NCBI GenBank assembly: GCA_020721805.1 | Contig: DYMB01000004.1 | Span: 1 to 43,515, forward strand | Source of the DNA: Acetofilamentum sp. | Lineage (GTDB): Bacteria > Hydrothermota > 32-111 | Direction: 5' to 3' | DNA: 43,515 bases | Shown: positions 24,529 through 32,539 of the stretch, in pieces | How the letters are laid out: each line of letters opens with the position of its first letter | Numbering within the stretch: the stretch's first letter is position 1 | Program-made: the position numbers and the translations under genes | Notes under the pieces: generated by a model | What the model was told of the DNA's origin: nothing | The model's input: only the letters and a program-made list of their open reading frames with translations | Database searches by the model: none

Positions 24529-25321
24529 ATATTTTATGAAGGTTTCTGGCAGTGGCAACGATTTTATAATAGTTGATAACAGGAATGGTCTTTTAAGACC
24601 ATCCCCTGAATACATACGCAAATTATGCTCACCTAAAACCGGTATAGGTGCTGATGGTTTGATACTGCTTGAAAAATCTACAAGAGGATTTAATTTCAAG
24701 ATGAAATATTACAACAACGATGGTCGCGAAGCGGATATGTGTGGTAACGGAGGGAGATCAATTGTGCTTTTTTCATATCTTATGGGGATAACAAAAAATA
24801 AAGAAATAATTTTCGAATCAAAGAAAGGTTTACATGAAGCAGAGATCAAAAATAAAAATGTCATAAAATTACAATTATCAAAGCCTCATAGTTTTAAAGA
24901 AAATATTAAAGTTGAAACCTCATATGGTAAATTGAATGGCCATTTTGTTAATACAGGTGTTCCGCACTTTATCATAGAAACAAAAAATCTTGATAGGATC
25001 GATGTAAAGACTATTGGAAGAGATATAAGATTTTCAAAAATATTTAAACCAGAGGGGACAAATGTAGATTTTGTTAATTATGATAAAAATCTTTTAAAGA
25101 TAAGGACATACGAAAGGGGCGTTGAAGATGAAACCCTTTCCTGCGGAACAGGTTCGGTGGCTTCTGCTCTGATCATAGCAAAAAAATATAATATAAAATC
25201 CCCTATAACTGTTCTCGCTAAATCTGGTGAAAAACTAAAAGTCTATTTTGATACGGATTATGAAAAAGTCTTTTTGGAGGGTAAGGTTACACCTGTTTTC
25301 CTCGGTTACAATCTTTTATGA
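24518..25321 (+). CDS. dapF: Diaminopimelate epimerase
   Basis: Converts LL- to meso-diaminopimelate for lysine and peptidoglycan. Both catalytic cysteines are present: Cys75 in DMCGNGGRS and Cys209 in LSCGTGSVA. The opening KVSGSGNDFIIVDNR and the loop GADGLILLE are typical. At 267 residues it is normal. The ATG at 24518 is preferred, although a second ATG six codons later is possible. Its product, meso-diaminopimelate, fits the peptidoglycan enzymes nearby. Confidence 0.95.
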   Translation: MKIRYFMKVSGSGNDFIIVDNRNGLLRPSPEYIRKLCSPKTGIGADGLILLEKSTRGFNFKMKYYNNDGREADMCGNGGRSIVLFSYLMGITKNKEIIFESKKGLHEAEIKNKNVIKLQLSKPHSFKENIKVETSYGKLNGHFVNTGVPHFIIETKNLDRIDVKTIGRDIRFSKIFKPEGTNVDFVNYDKNLLKIRTYERGVEDETLSCGTGSVASALIIAKKYNIKSPITVLAKSGEKLKVYFDTDYEKVFLEGKVTPVFLGYNLL

Positions 25322-26997
25322 GAATACTCTTTTACATAATATTACTTTTACCTTTACTGATAAATTCTTTTAACATACTCTCCCAAAGAGATCTTCTTCT
25401 GGTAGAAAATTTTTTTGCTTCAGAACTAAATGACTATAAAATGCTTGATTCGATAGGTGATATATATTTAAAAAATGTTTTAAAGAAAATTGCCATAAAT
25501 GAATTTTTAAAAAGAAAAGAATTTGAAAAAATTGTAGATATAGAGTTTGAGTTAAAAGAGACCTACTTAAACATTCTTTTAAAAAACCAGACGGATACAA
25601 CAATTTTGAACTATTTTAATGCAAGAGGTATAAAGATTCAAAATTATACTCTTGATTTAAAATATGCTCTTACTGATAAAAAAAATATAAAATCTTTCGT
25701 CTTGAAGTATCCTATGGATAAAATCTCAATAAAATTTTTTAAAGAGAACCCTTCATTGTTCGATTTTAATGATTCCATCCTTATTTTTAAAAAAAATTTT
25801 TTAAGTGAAAATTTTTTTGATCTTGTGGACACATTAAGAATCTCCACGCTGGAAAATTTTTTTGTAATTTTTAAAAAAGATGATACTCTGGAGATTAAAA
25901 AGGTAATAAATTCAAATTTTGATCTATTCGATAGAATTGAGAGTAAAAGTTTTAAAATAAAATACTCTAAATTTTTAAATGAACAGAATTTAAAAGGTAA
26001 TTATATTTATTTTCTTGGAAGATATTATGAAAAAAACAGAGAATACAAAAAGGCACTTGAACTATACCGTAAAGTTAAAGATGATGAAGCGATCTTAAGG
26101 ATAATCGCTATTTTAAGAAATGAGAATGTTGTTGGAATATATGATTCCATAATAAGAAATTATAATGGAAATGATCTAAATTTTCTTTATCATAAGGCTA
26201 AATATTTATATAATGTTGATAAAAAAATATCAGATTCAATTTTTGAAATCGTCTCCAAAAATTTCCCATTTTCTCTTTACTCTGTTCGTTCATTTATACA
26301 TTTAAACAAAAAAATTGAATTTTTGGATGTAAAATATTCAAAAGATTCTTTACTTTTAAAACTTTTTCAACTTTTTGCAGAAAATGGTTATTCTAACTTT
26401 TTCAAAGATTATCTCAACGAACTTTACAAAGCGAATACTGTTGATAGAGATTATTTGATCTATCTTTTTGATAAATTTGGATTTTATAACTATTCTATTT
26501 ATTATTCAGAAAATATGATCAAATCGGGTAAAAATTATAAAAAATATTTAAAATTTTTATTTCCAACACCCTATCTTGATATCTTTAAAAAGATTGGAAA
26601 AGAGGAAGATATGGATTATTCTTTACTTCTTGCATTAGCCAGAGAAGAATCCTCATTTTCTAAAGATGCCATCTCTTCAGCTTCTGCAAAGGGAATAATG
26701 CAACTTATGGATTTTGTTTATGATTCATTTTATAAGGATAAAGATTATTTTAATGAAGAAAAGAATATTCGAGTTGGAGCCAAACATTTAAAAAGTTATT
26801 TAAAGGAGTTTCCCGATTCACCCGTTGAAGCTATCATGGCATATAATGGTGGTGTGAATACTGTAAAAAGATGGAAGAGAAAATACTCCGATTGGGAACT
26901 TTTTATTGAAAGTATTCCATATCTGGAAACTAAAAATTTTGTAAAAAAGGTTTTACGATCCTATTATTTTTATAAATTTGTGCTTAAAGTATCATAG
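25318..26997 (+). CDS. slt: Slt70-like soluble lytic transglycosylase
   Basis: Cleaves the glycan strands of peptidoglycan with release of anhydro-muropeptides. It has a signal-peptide-like N-terminus, then about 400 residues of helical superhelix (with TPR-like parts) and a C-terminal SLT domain (about 425-555). The catalytic acid is Glu444 in LAREESSFSKDAISSASAKG, followed by the conserved IMQL, AKHLKSYL and AIMAYNGGVNTVKRW. The 559-residue length fits the family. It ends the large operon and its 3' end overlaps that of the minus-strand M23 gene by 28 bases. Confidence 0.9.
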   Translation: MRILFYIILLLPLLINSFNILSQRDLLLVENFFASELNDYKMLDSIGDIYLKNVLKKIAINEFLKRKEFEKIVDIEFELKETYLNILLKNQTDTTILNYFNARGIKIQNYTLDLKYALTDKKNIKSFVLKYPMDKISIKFFKENPSLFDFNDSILIFKKNFLSENFFDLVDTLRISTLENFFVIFKKDDTLEIKKVINSNFDLFDRIESKSFKIKYSKFLNEQNLKGNYIYFLGRYYEKNREYKKALELYRKVKDDEAILRIIAILRNENVVGIYDSIIRNYNGNDLNFLYHKAKYLYNVDKKISDSIFEIVSKNFPFSLYSVRSFIHLNKKIEFLDVKYSKDSLLLKLFQLFAENGYSNFFKDYLNELYKANTVDRDYLIYLFDKFGFYNYSIYYSENMIKSGKNYKKYLKFLFPTPYLDIFKKIGKEEDMDYSLLLALAREESSFSKDAISSASAKGIMQLMDFVYDSFYKDKDYFNEEKNIRVGAKHLKSYLKEFPDSPVEAIMAYNGGVNTVKRWKRKYSDWELFIESIPYLETKNFVKKVLRSYYFYKFVLKVS

Positions 26998-27857
26998 AAA
27001 AAGTAAATTGGAATTAAAAAAGAATTTTCGGGATCAATGGGTTCATTATTTCTTGTGATTTTGTAAAATACGGATGAGGTTAAGGTTCTTCCCGTTTTTC
27101 CCGCGATTCCAATTTTTTGACCTTTTTTCACATACTCTCCACCTCTAACATTTATTATCGAAAGATGGGAAAACTCTACTTCATAAAGTCCGCTATCTAT
27201 TATAACCGTATTACCATTTTTTTTGTTTTTTATACCTGCGAATTTGACAACTCCTGAAACTGTTGAGAATACATCACTGTTGGGATCTGCTACAAAAAGT
27301 ATACCTTTTGAAATTTTTTCATTCTCAGTAAAAGGATCCAGAATTTTTCCATATCTTCTTAAAACCCATCCATTTATGGGAACAAGGGAAGGTATTCTTT
27401 CATTGTTTTTTCTATTTTTTATAAAATTTAATGCCGAATCAGAAACCTGTTTAAAATATTCAACAACAAATAAAAGTGTATCAAGATTTGAAGTTAATTC
27501 TATATCATAAGTCTTTTTTTCAATTTCACCCGAAAAGAAATTAACAAAAGGAACTAAAAGTTTTATATTCTGTTTTAAATCCGTTATCTGAGATTTTACA
27601 GAGTCTATATTACTTTTTATTTCTTTATTTTTTTGTGAAAGTATTTCGATTTCCTGTTTTGTTTTTTTTACCTGTGAAAATTTATTGATGTTTCTTAAAT
27701 TTCGAATTGTTATAAAAGTAAGTATACTCAACAAAAAGATCGTTAACAGAATAATCAAAGGAATAAGAACGGAATATGTTTTTATCTCCCTCGGTTTGGA
27801 TGAATCGTGGGGGATAATTGATATATTGATTTTTCTTTTTTTAAGAGATTTATCCAT
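26970..27857 (-). CDS. Membrane-anchored M23/LytM-like protein, active site degenerate
   Basis: One membrane helix (about 29-51), a coiled coil (about 58-105) and a C-terminal LytM fold (about 155-275). The motif that should read H-x-G-x-D reads S183-K-G-I-L187, and the last H-x-H reads S262-V-F264. Only the middle His (His231, in FSHLS) remains. Without the zinc ligands it should not cut peptidoglycan. Such inactive LytM proteins (EnvC and NlpD type) activate amidases or bind wall partners, so this role is inferred here. Its ATG overlaps the sigma-factor stop by eight bases, making it the third gene of the htrA-sigma operon. Confidence 0.8.
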   Translation of the reverse strand: MDKSLKKRKINISIIPHDSSKPREIKTYSVLIPLIILLTIFLLSILTFITIRNLRNINKFSQVKKTKQEIEILSQKNKEIKSNIDSVKSQITDLKQNIKLLVPFVNFFSGEIEKKTYDIELTSNLDTLLFVVEYFKQVSDSALNFIKNRKNNERIPSLVPINGWVLRRYGKILDPFTENEKISKGILFVADPNSDVFSTVSGVVKFAGIKNKKNGNTVIIDSGLYEVEFSHLSIINVRGGEYVKKGQKIGIAGKTGRTLTSSVFYKITRNNEPIDPENSFLIPIYFFYDTLSTNL

Positions 27858-28683
27858 TGTATGGCTCCAGTATATTTTTGGTCATATCTTTCAACTTGTT
27901 TATAGCACGTTCCTTTATCTGTCTTACCCGTTCTCTTGAGATGTTAAGTTCTTTCCCTATCTCTTCAAGAGTATGTGGACGATACCCTTCAAGACCAAAA
28001 TATTTTTTTAATACATAGGATTCCTTCTCTGATAACTTTTCAAGTTGATTTTTCAATGTCTCCTTATATCTTTTTCTTAAAAGAACTTCTTCAGGTGAAA
28101 GGTCGTTTTCTTTAACAATGGTATCACCAAGGTAAAGGTTATCGGTTCCCTCTAAAGGATCGGATAAAGATAATTCGATTTTATTCATATTTACAATATT
28201 TTTAACCTCATTTTCAGAAATCCCGAGTTTATCTGAAATTTCCTTAAAGGTCGGTATCCTATTCTCTTTGTCGATAATTTCATTTTGCACTCTGTTAACA
28301 TTGTTTATTTTTGTTATCTGTGATAAAGGTATCCTTATATTGCTGTTGTTTTCGAGGATAGCCTTTATGATGGATTGTCTTATCCACCAAACTGCATATG
28401 AAATGAATTTAACATTTTTGTCAGGATCGAATTTTTGTGCCGCCTTTATCAATCCAAAATTTCCTTCATTGATCAGTTCGAATAGAGAGAGTCCTTTCCC
28501 CTGATACTCTTTAGCCACATTTACAACAAACCTTAAATTTCCGAGTAAAAGTTTTTCCAATGCCTTCTTATCTCCATTTTTAATTTTCCGTGCAAGTTCC
28601 TTTTCCTCTTTTTCAGAAAGTAAGGGATACTTTTTAATTTCCCTTAAATATATCTCAAGCGAGTTATCGTTAAACTCTTTTAT
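27850..28683 (-). CDS. rpoD: RNA polymerase sigma factor, RpoD/SigA family, without region 1.1
   Basis: Carries regions 1.2 (NSLEIYLREIKKYPLLSEKE), 2 (LRFVVNVAKEYQGKGLSLFE and FISYAVWWIRQSIIKAIL), 3 (IPTFKEISDKLGISENEVKN) and 4 (LEEIGKELNISRERVRQIKE). Architecture and size (277 residues) resemble the short primary sigma factors of Bacteroidetes-like bacteria. The first ATG/GTG/TTG in frame (TTG, codon starting at 28560) would delete region 1.2. Upstream there is no ordinary start; AAGGAAGG (28689-28696) is followed after five bases by ATA at 28681-28683, which I take as the start. It lies 20 bases after htrA and may be co-transcribed with it. Whether it is the main sigma factor or a stress sigma is not decided by sequence. 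Confidence 0.82.
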   Translation of the reverse strand: MKEFNDNSLEIYLREIKKYPLLSEKEEKELARKIKNGDKKALEKLLLGNLRFVVNVAKEYQGKGLSLFELINEGNFGLIKAAQKFDPDKNVKFISYAVWWIRQSIIKAILENNSNIRIPLSQITKINNVNRVQNEIIDKENRIPTFKEISDKLGISENEVKNIVNMNKIELSLSDPLEGTDNLYLGDTIVKENDLSPEEVLLRKRYKETLKNQLEKLSEKESYVLKKYFGLEGYRPHTLEEIGKELNISRERVRQIKERAINKLKDMTKNILEPYNG

Positions 28684-28703
28684 CTCTACCTTCCTTAAAA
28701 AAA

Positions 28704-30161
28704 CTATTTAATTTTTATGACAACCCATATGTTAATGTTGCCTCTTTTAACGGTAAACAGAAGATCCTGATTATTTTTAAATTTGTTTTGAACATTTTTA
28801 AAATCGTTAACATTGTCTATTAAAATATTTTCAATCTTAGTTATCACATCTCCTATCTGTAAACCAGCTTCAATAACAGGTGATGTTTGATCTATTGAAG
28901 TTATCACAACACCATTTTTAACTTTTATATCAAATTTCTGTTTATTTTCAGGTGTAATATTTTCGACCTCTATTCCAAGCCAGTTATCTTTTAAATCTTT
29001 GTTTTCTTCTGTGGATGAGATATTTTCTACAAGTTCACCGATCTTTACATTCAAATTTATTCTTTTTTTGTCTCTTATGATTACTATTTTAACATCTTTT
29101 CCAACCTTTGTTTGAGCCACAAGAATTCTAAATTTGTTGACATTTTCTACAACCTTACCATCATATTCAACTATCACATCACCTTCTTTTAATCCAGATT
29201 TTGATGCCGGTGAATTATCCTCTACCTGAGAAACCAGTATACCAGTTTGATCCTCTTTTAAACCAAATTTCTTTTTTAATTCCGATGTAAGTTCCTGTGG
29301 GTATATACCAAGATAACCTCTAGAAACAACTCCTTTATCTTTCAATTGATTCACTATCATGACAACAAGGTTTGAGGGTATTGCAAAACCGATTCCAACA
29401 TTCCCACCAGATGGGGATGCGATAGCAGTGTTTACACCTATAACATTCCCATAGATATCTACAAGTGGTCCGCCTGAATTACCAGGGTTTATCGAAGCAT
29501 CGGTTTGAATAAAATCTTGATAAACCGGGCCCTCTCCCAGGTTTATGTTTGATCTGTTTTTTGCTGAAATTACACCGACGGTTATTGTTCCATCAAAACC
29601 AAATGGATTACCTGCAGCCATAACCCAATCACCAACCTGTATACTATCTGAATCACCAAAATTTAGATATGGTGTGTTTTTTACATTTTTTAATTTCAAC
29701 AACGCTATATCGGTTCTTTCATCTTTTCCAACAATCTCTATTTCTTTATCTTTAAAGACTCTTCCATCTATCAGTTTAACGGTAATATTTTTTGCATTTC
29801 TTATCACATGGTTATTTGTTACTATATATCCATCTGATGTGATTAAAAATCCTGTTCCAAGTGAAGTGTTTCTATTTTCAAGTTGAGGAAAATCTTTGAA
29901 AAATTCTCTAAAAAAAGGATCATCAAAAGGGAAAAAGGGGGAAACTTTTACAACCGTTTCAGAAGAAATATGAACCACAGCAGGGCTGACTTTTTTGGCT
30001 AATTCTCTAAAATTGGGATACGCTGAGTTTGAATAATCTGCTGATATTATTTTAACCTCTCCGGAAGTTTGTGCTTCAACCCTATCCACTATTTTTGCGA
30101 AAACTATGCCAAGCATAAAGACAGAAACTATTGTAAAAAGAATAAGTAAAACTCTTTTCAT
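28704..30161 (-). CDS. htrA: Periplasmic Do/HtrA-type serine protease with two PDZ domains
   Basis: Envelope quality-control protease and chaperone. A single N-terminal helix (about 4-24) acts as signal or anchor. The triad is visible: TNNHVI (His), RTDIALLK (Asp) and NPGNSGGP (Ser). Two PDZ domains follow, at about 290-385 (RGYLGIYPQELT ... GLKEGDVIVEYDG) and about 395-485 (GLQIGDVITKIEN). At 485 residues it fits DegP/DegQ. AAAGGAGG lies four bases before the ATG. It leads an operon with a sigma factor and a LytM-like protein, which suggests an envelope-stress unit. Confidence 0.95.
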   Translation of the reverse strand: MKRVLLILFTIVSVFMLGIVFAKIVDRVEAQTSGEVKIISADYSNSAYPNFRELAKKVSPAVVHISSETVVKVSPFFPFDDPFFREFFKDFPQLENRNTSLGTGFLITSDGYIVTNNHVIRNAKNITVKLIDGRVFKDKEIEIVGKDERTDIALLKLKNVKNTPYLNFGDSDSIQVGDWVMAAGNPFGFDGTITVGVISAKNRSNINLGEGPVYQDFIQTDASINPGNSGGPLVDIYGNVIGVNTAIASPSGGNVGIGFAIPSNLVVMIVNQLKDKGVVSRGYLGIYPQELTSELKKKFGLKEDQTGILVSQVEDNSPASKSGLKEGDVIVEYDGKVVENVNKFRILVAQTKVGKDVKIVIIRDKKRINLNVKIGELVENISSTEENKDLKDNWLGIEVENITPENKQKFDIKVKNGVVITSIDQTSPVIEAGLQIGDVITKIENILIDNVNDFKNVQNKFKNNQDLLFTVKRGNINIWVVIKIK

Positions 30162-30195
30162 AATTCCTCCTTTAGATCAAATCTTTTAATTTTTC

Positions 30196-30223
30196 ATTTT
30201 ATAATATAATTTATAATTGTCAA
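30196..30223 (-). promoter_or_regulatory. Promoter for htrA-sigma-M23 operon
   Basis: On the minus strand a consensus TTGACA (30218-30223) is followed after 16 bases by TAAAAT (30196-30201). The distance to the htrA ATG allows a leader of about 30 bases with the strong ribosome site. Confidence 0.65.
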
Positions 30224-30240
30224 GTAAATAATGGTAATAC

Positions 30241-30268
30241 TTGACTTGAAATTAGCATAATATATTAT
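30241..30268 (+). promoter_or_regulatory. Promoter for the CDF transporter, probably leaderless
   Basis: TTGACT (30241-30246) and TATTAT (30263-30268) are 16 bases apart. The -10 box ends six bases before the ATG at 30275, so no room is left for a leader or Shine-Dalgarno site. It is divergent from the htrA promoter; their -35 boxes are 17 bases apart. Confidence 0.6.
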
Positions 30269-30274
30269 AAAAAG

Positions 30275-31177
30275 ATGGAATCTGAAAGAAACATTAGGGA
30301 TGGTTTTAAAGTTACAATCGTTGGAATTTTTATAAATATAATTCTTATTTTTCTAAAATTGTTTCTTGGATTTTTAGGAAAAAGTAAGGCTCTTATGGCG
30401 GATGGTTTACATTCTCTATCGGATCTGGTAACAGATATTTTTGTCATCATCGGGTTAAAATTTTCATCTATTCCAAAAGATGAATCTCATGACTATGGAC
30501 ATGGTAAAATAGAAACTTTTATTGTAATGGTTATTGGAGCGATTCTATTTTCTGCAGGCATTATCATACTATTTTCATCGATAAAATCTATAGTCTTAAT
30601 TTTTAAAGGTGTTGATTTAAAACAGCCGGATCCTGCAACTTTTTTAATCGCTTTATTATCGATAGTGTTAAAAGAATGGCTTTATAGATATACCATGGTT
30701 GTTGCTGAAAAATTCAAGAATCAATCTTTGAAAGCTAATGCCTGGCATCATAGGAGTGATGCATTCTCATCGATCGCTGTAACTTTTGGTATACTCTTTT
30801 CAATCGTTAACAAAAAATTGGTAATTATGGAATCTTTTGCAGCAATTGTAGTTGTATTTTTTATATTGAAAGTCTCCATAAACATTTTAAAAGCATCATT
30901 TGAAGAGTTAACTGAAAAATCCTTAAAAGAGGAAGAAGAAAAAGAGATTATAGAAATTATAGGTTCTGTTGAGGGAGTAAAGAACCCCCATGAAATTCAA
31001 ACCAGAAGGATAGGACAATATATCGCTGTGGATATTCACATTGAAGTTGATAAGGATATTTCTGTTGAAAATTCACATCGGATAACTGAAAAAATTGAAG
31101 AAAAATTATTGGAAAGATTCAAAAACAAGATATATATAAATATACATGTTGAACCATTTTTAGAAGGGGAGGGATAG
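30275..31177 (+). CDS. Cation diffusion facilitator (zinc-type) efflux transporter
   Basis: Six-helix inner-membrane antiporter with a cytoplasmic C-terminal domain. The transport-site motif is DGLHSLSD (His46, Asp50) in helix 2 and WHHRSDAFSS (His158, Asp162) in helix 5. The His-x3-Asp pair in both places is the pattern of Zn/Cd/Co carriers; manganese carriers usually have Asp-x3-Asp. The motif HDYGHGKIE after helix 2 and the C-terminal VEGVKNPHEIQTRRIGQYIA are also typical. At 300 residues it is normal. It has no ribosome-binding site but sits directly downstream of a promoter. Confidence 0.92.
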   Translation: MESERNIRDGFKVTIVGIFINIILIFLKLFLGFLGKSKALMADGLHSLSDLVTDIFVIIGLKFSSIPKDESHDYGHGKIETFIVMVIGAILFSAGIIILFSSIKSIVLIFKGVDLKQPDPATFLIALLSIVLKEWLYRYTMVVAEKFKNQSLKANAWHHRSDAFSSIAVTFGILFSIVNKKLVIMESFAAIVVVFFILKVSINILKASFEELTEKSLKEEEEKEIIEIIGSVEGVKNPHEIQTRRIGQYIAVDIHIEVDKDISVENSHRITEKIEEKLLERFKNKIYINIHVEPFLEGEG

Positions 31178-31187
31178 ACTCTCCCCT
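31165..31187. terminator. Hairpin between convergent genes, possible terminator
   Basis: AGGGGAG at 31165-31171 and CTCCCCT at 31181-31187 can form a 7-bp GC-rich stem. It overlaps the stop codon of the CDF gene and lies 16 bases from the stop of the minus-strand lipoprotein gene. There is no T-run on either side, so it may act as a 3'-end-stabilising structure rather than an intrinsic terminator. Confidence 0.4.
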
Positions 31188-31202
31188 GTAAAGAAGAAAA
31201 TA

Positions 31203-31874
31203 TTATTTAGTAATGGGAAATTGAGATTCAGAGACAAGATTTATTTTGTTGACAGAATCCGAAAGGATTTCGGTTGAAACCGTTAAAGTATAAAATTTTC
31301 CAGTTTCCAGTAGTTTATCACCAGAATATGTTATCTGTGTATCCGCAGTTTCCATATTCCATATAGGATTATATGTATTATCGAGAAGTGTAACAACATA
31401 TTTTGTAGCCTGATCGACTTTTTTAAAATAGAACGTTAGACCCTTTGCCGAAACATTTGTATCTTTTGGTGTTGGATAATATATGAAGAAGTCTGGGATA
31501 TTTATTGAATATTTATATAAGAATGTTTCATCTTTTGAAATTTTAAAGAAATATTGTCCACTTTTTTGAACCTGATCGGTGTAGAAATCACTCTTTTTAA
31601 GTTCAATAGCAAGAGGTTGCTGATATGAGGAATCGTTACCTTCAGATTTTTCAATAAGTATATACTTGCCTTGAGGTTCTTCTTTTAATTCCCAGTAGAG
31701 TGTTATTTCACCTGAAGAATAATTCTTAAACTCTTTTTGAGAGTTTTTTAAATCGGTAAATATGATCTTATTGCTGTAATTTACATCGTACTTATATTTC
31801 CCTTCTATAACAGGGGCTTTGGAACATGATATCAACAACATACCAAGAAAAAGAAATGCGAAAAATTTTTTCAT
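31203..31874 (-). CDS. Lipoprotein with fibronectin-III-like region
   Basis: The signal peptide ends in the lipobox LLISC (Cys17). The rest is beta-rich, and residues about 130-223 have the pattern of an Fn3-type domain (GLTFYFKKVDQATKYVVTLL). I do not recognise a family. A GGAGG eight bases before the ATG and a consensus promoter (31904-31932) show an independent single-gene unit. It is convergent with the CDF gene. Its role on the cell surface is unknown. Confidence 0.72.
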   Translation of the reverse strand: MKKFFAFLFLGMLLISCSKAPVIEGKYKYDVNYSNKIIFTDLKNSQKEFKNYSSGEITLYWELKEEPQGKYILIEKSEGNDSSYQQPLAIELKKSDFYTDQVQKSGQYFFKISKDETFLYKYSINIPDFFIYYPTPKDTNVSAKGLTFYFKKVDQATKYVVTLLDNTYNPIWNMETADTQITYSGDKLLETGKFYTLTVSTEILSDSVNKINLVSESQFPITK

Positions 31875-31903
31875 CTTTTATACCTCCATTTTTAATTCGA
31901 GGA

Positions 31904-31932
31904 ATTATATTTCTAATTTATAAAAATGTCAA
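31904..31932 (-). promoter_or_regulatory. Consensus sigma-70 promoter for the lipoprotein gene
   Basis: On the minus strand TTGACA (31927-31932) and TATAAT (31904-31909) are both perfect and separated by 17 bases. GGAGG (31883-31887) and the ATG follow. The -35 box lies eight bases from the left end of the decayed insertion element. Confidence 0.85.
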
Positions 31933-31940
31933 TACATAAT

Positions 31941-32462
31941 GGTTATATGCCAAATGAAAGCGGACCAGATAATGGTTAACTTTTATGAGAGGAAAGAGTA
32001 TAATAGAGGGAAGCAAAAAAAATTATTCAGATTATGTGAGAAAGTAAATGAAATGTATTTTAAGTATGGAAATGCAAAGAATCAGAGAGAGAGGAAGGAA
32101 CGAAAGATCAAAATTTTGTAACAAGATGGATACAATCTCCCTCTCTTTGTGAGTGAAACTGAGCAATCTCTTTACTGTGGTAAATACTGTTTGTAAAACA
32201 AATGAATAGTCAAAAAACGGATTGCAGACTCAGAAGTATGAAAGCCAAGCAGGACTCTCATAATGACAGAAGAAAGGCGTTCGCAATGATAGAAAATATT
32301 CATAAATGATAAATCATATGAAAAATAATTTACCAAAATCCTGTCTCTTGACAGAGAGCCATTATAAGGAATCAGCAGTAATAAAAGAAATGGAGTTCAA
32401 AATAAATGAAAGATCTAAGAAAAAGTATAAAAAGGCGGTTAACTTTTATTTGTCATATAACC
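31941..32462. mobile_element. Decayed insertion element with 20-bp inverted ends, no intact transposase
   Basis: This fills most of the 665-base gap between the lipoprotein and the alcohol dehydrogenase. The left end GGTTATATGCCAAATGAAAG (31941-31960) matches the reverse complement of the right end, GGTTATATGACAAATAAAAG (32443-32462), at 18 of 20 positions. ATAAT occurs on both flanks (31936-31940 and 32464-32468, the latter one base outside), a possible target duplication. GGTTAACTTTTAT is repeated in direct orientation at 31974-31986 and 32437-32449. Inside, I see no long reading frame or recognised transposase. It could be a deletion derivative of an IS or a MITE-like element; its family is not known to me. 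Confidence 0.55.
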
Positions 32463-32493
32463 TATAATTTAATACTTAATAGTTTATAATATG

Positions 32494-32521
32494 TTGAAAA
32501 TTTGAAAAATCAAATTATAAT
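32494..32521 (+). promoter_or_regulatory. Promoter for alcohol dehydrogenase gene
   Basis: TTGAAA (32494-32499) and TATAAT (32516-32521) with 16 bases between. AAAGGGG (32528-32534) and the ATG at 32540 follow. It lies just outside the right end of the decayed element. Confidence 0.65.
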
Positions 32522-32539
32522 CTAAAAAAAGGGGTTTTT

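Noticed and set aside
27850-28560. TTG at 28560 as the sigma-factor start
   Set aside because: It would delete region 1.2, which is conserved and clearly encoded just upstream in the same frame.
28687-28689. GTA as the sigma-factor start codon
   Set aside because: It directly abuts the AAGGAAGG, leaving no spacing for the ribosome; the ATA two codons later has normal spacing.
31939-32121. A 60-codon plus-strand frame inside the decayed element
   Set aside because: It starts inside the left inverted end, has no ribosome-binding site and resembles no protein family I know. It is lysine- and arginine-rich, as AT-rich non-coding DNA with GA runs often is.
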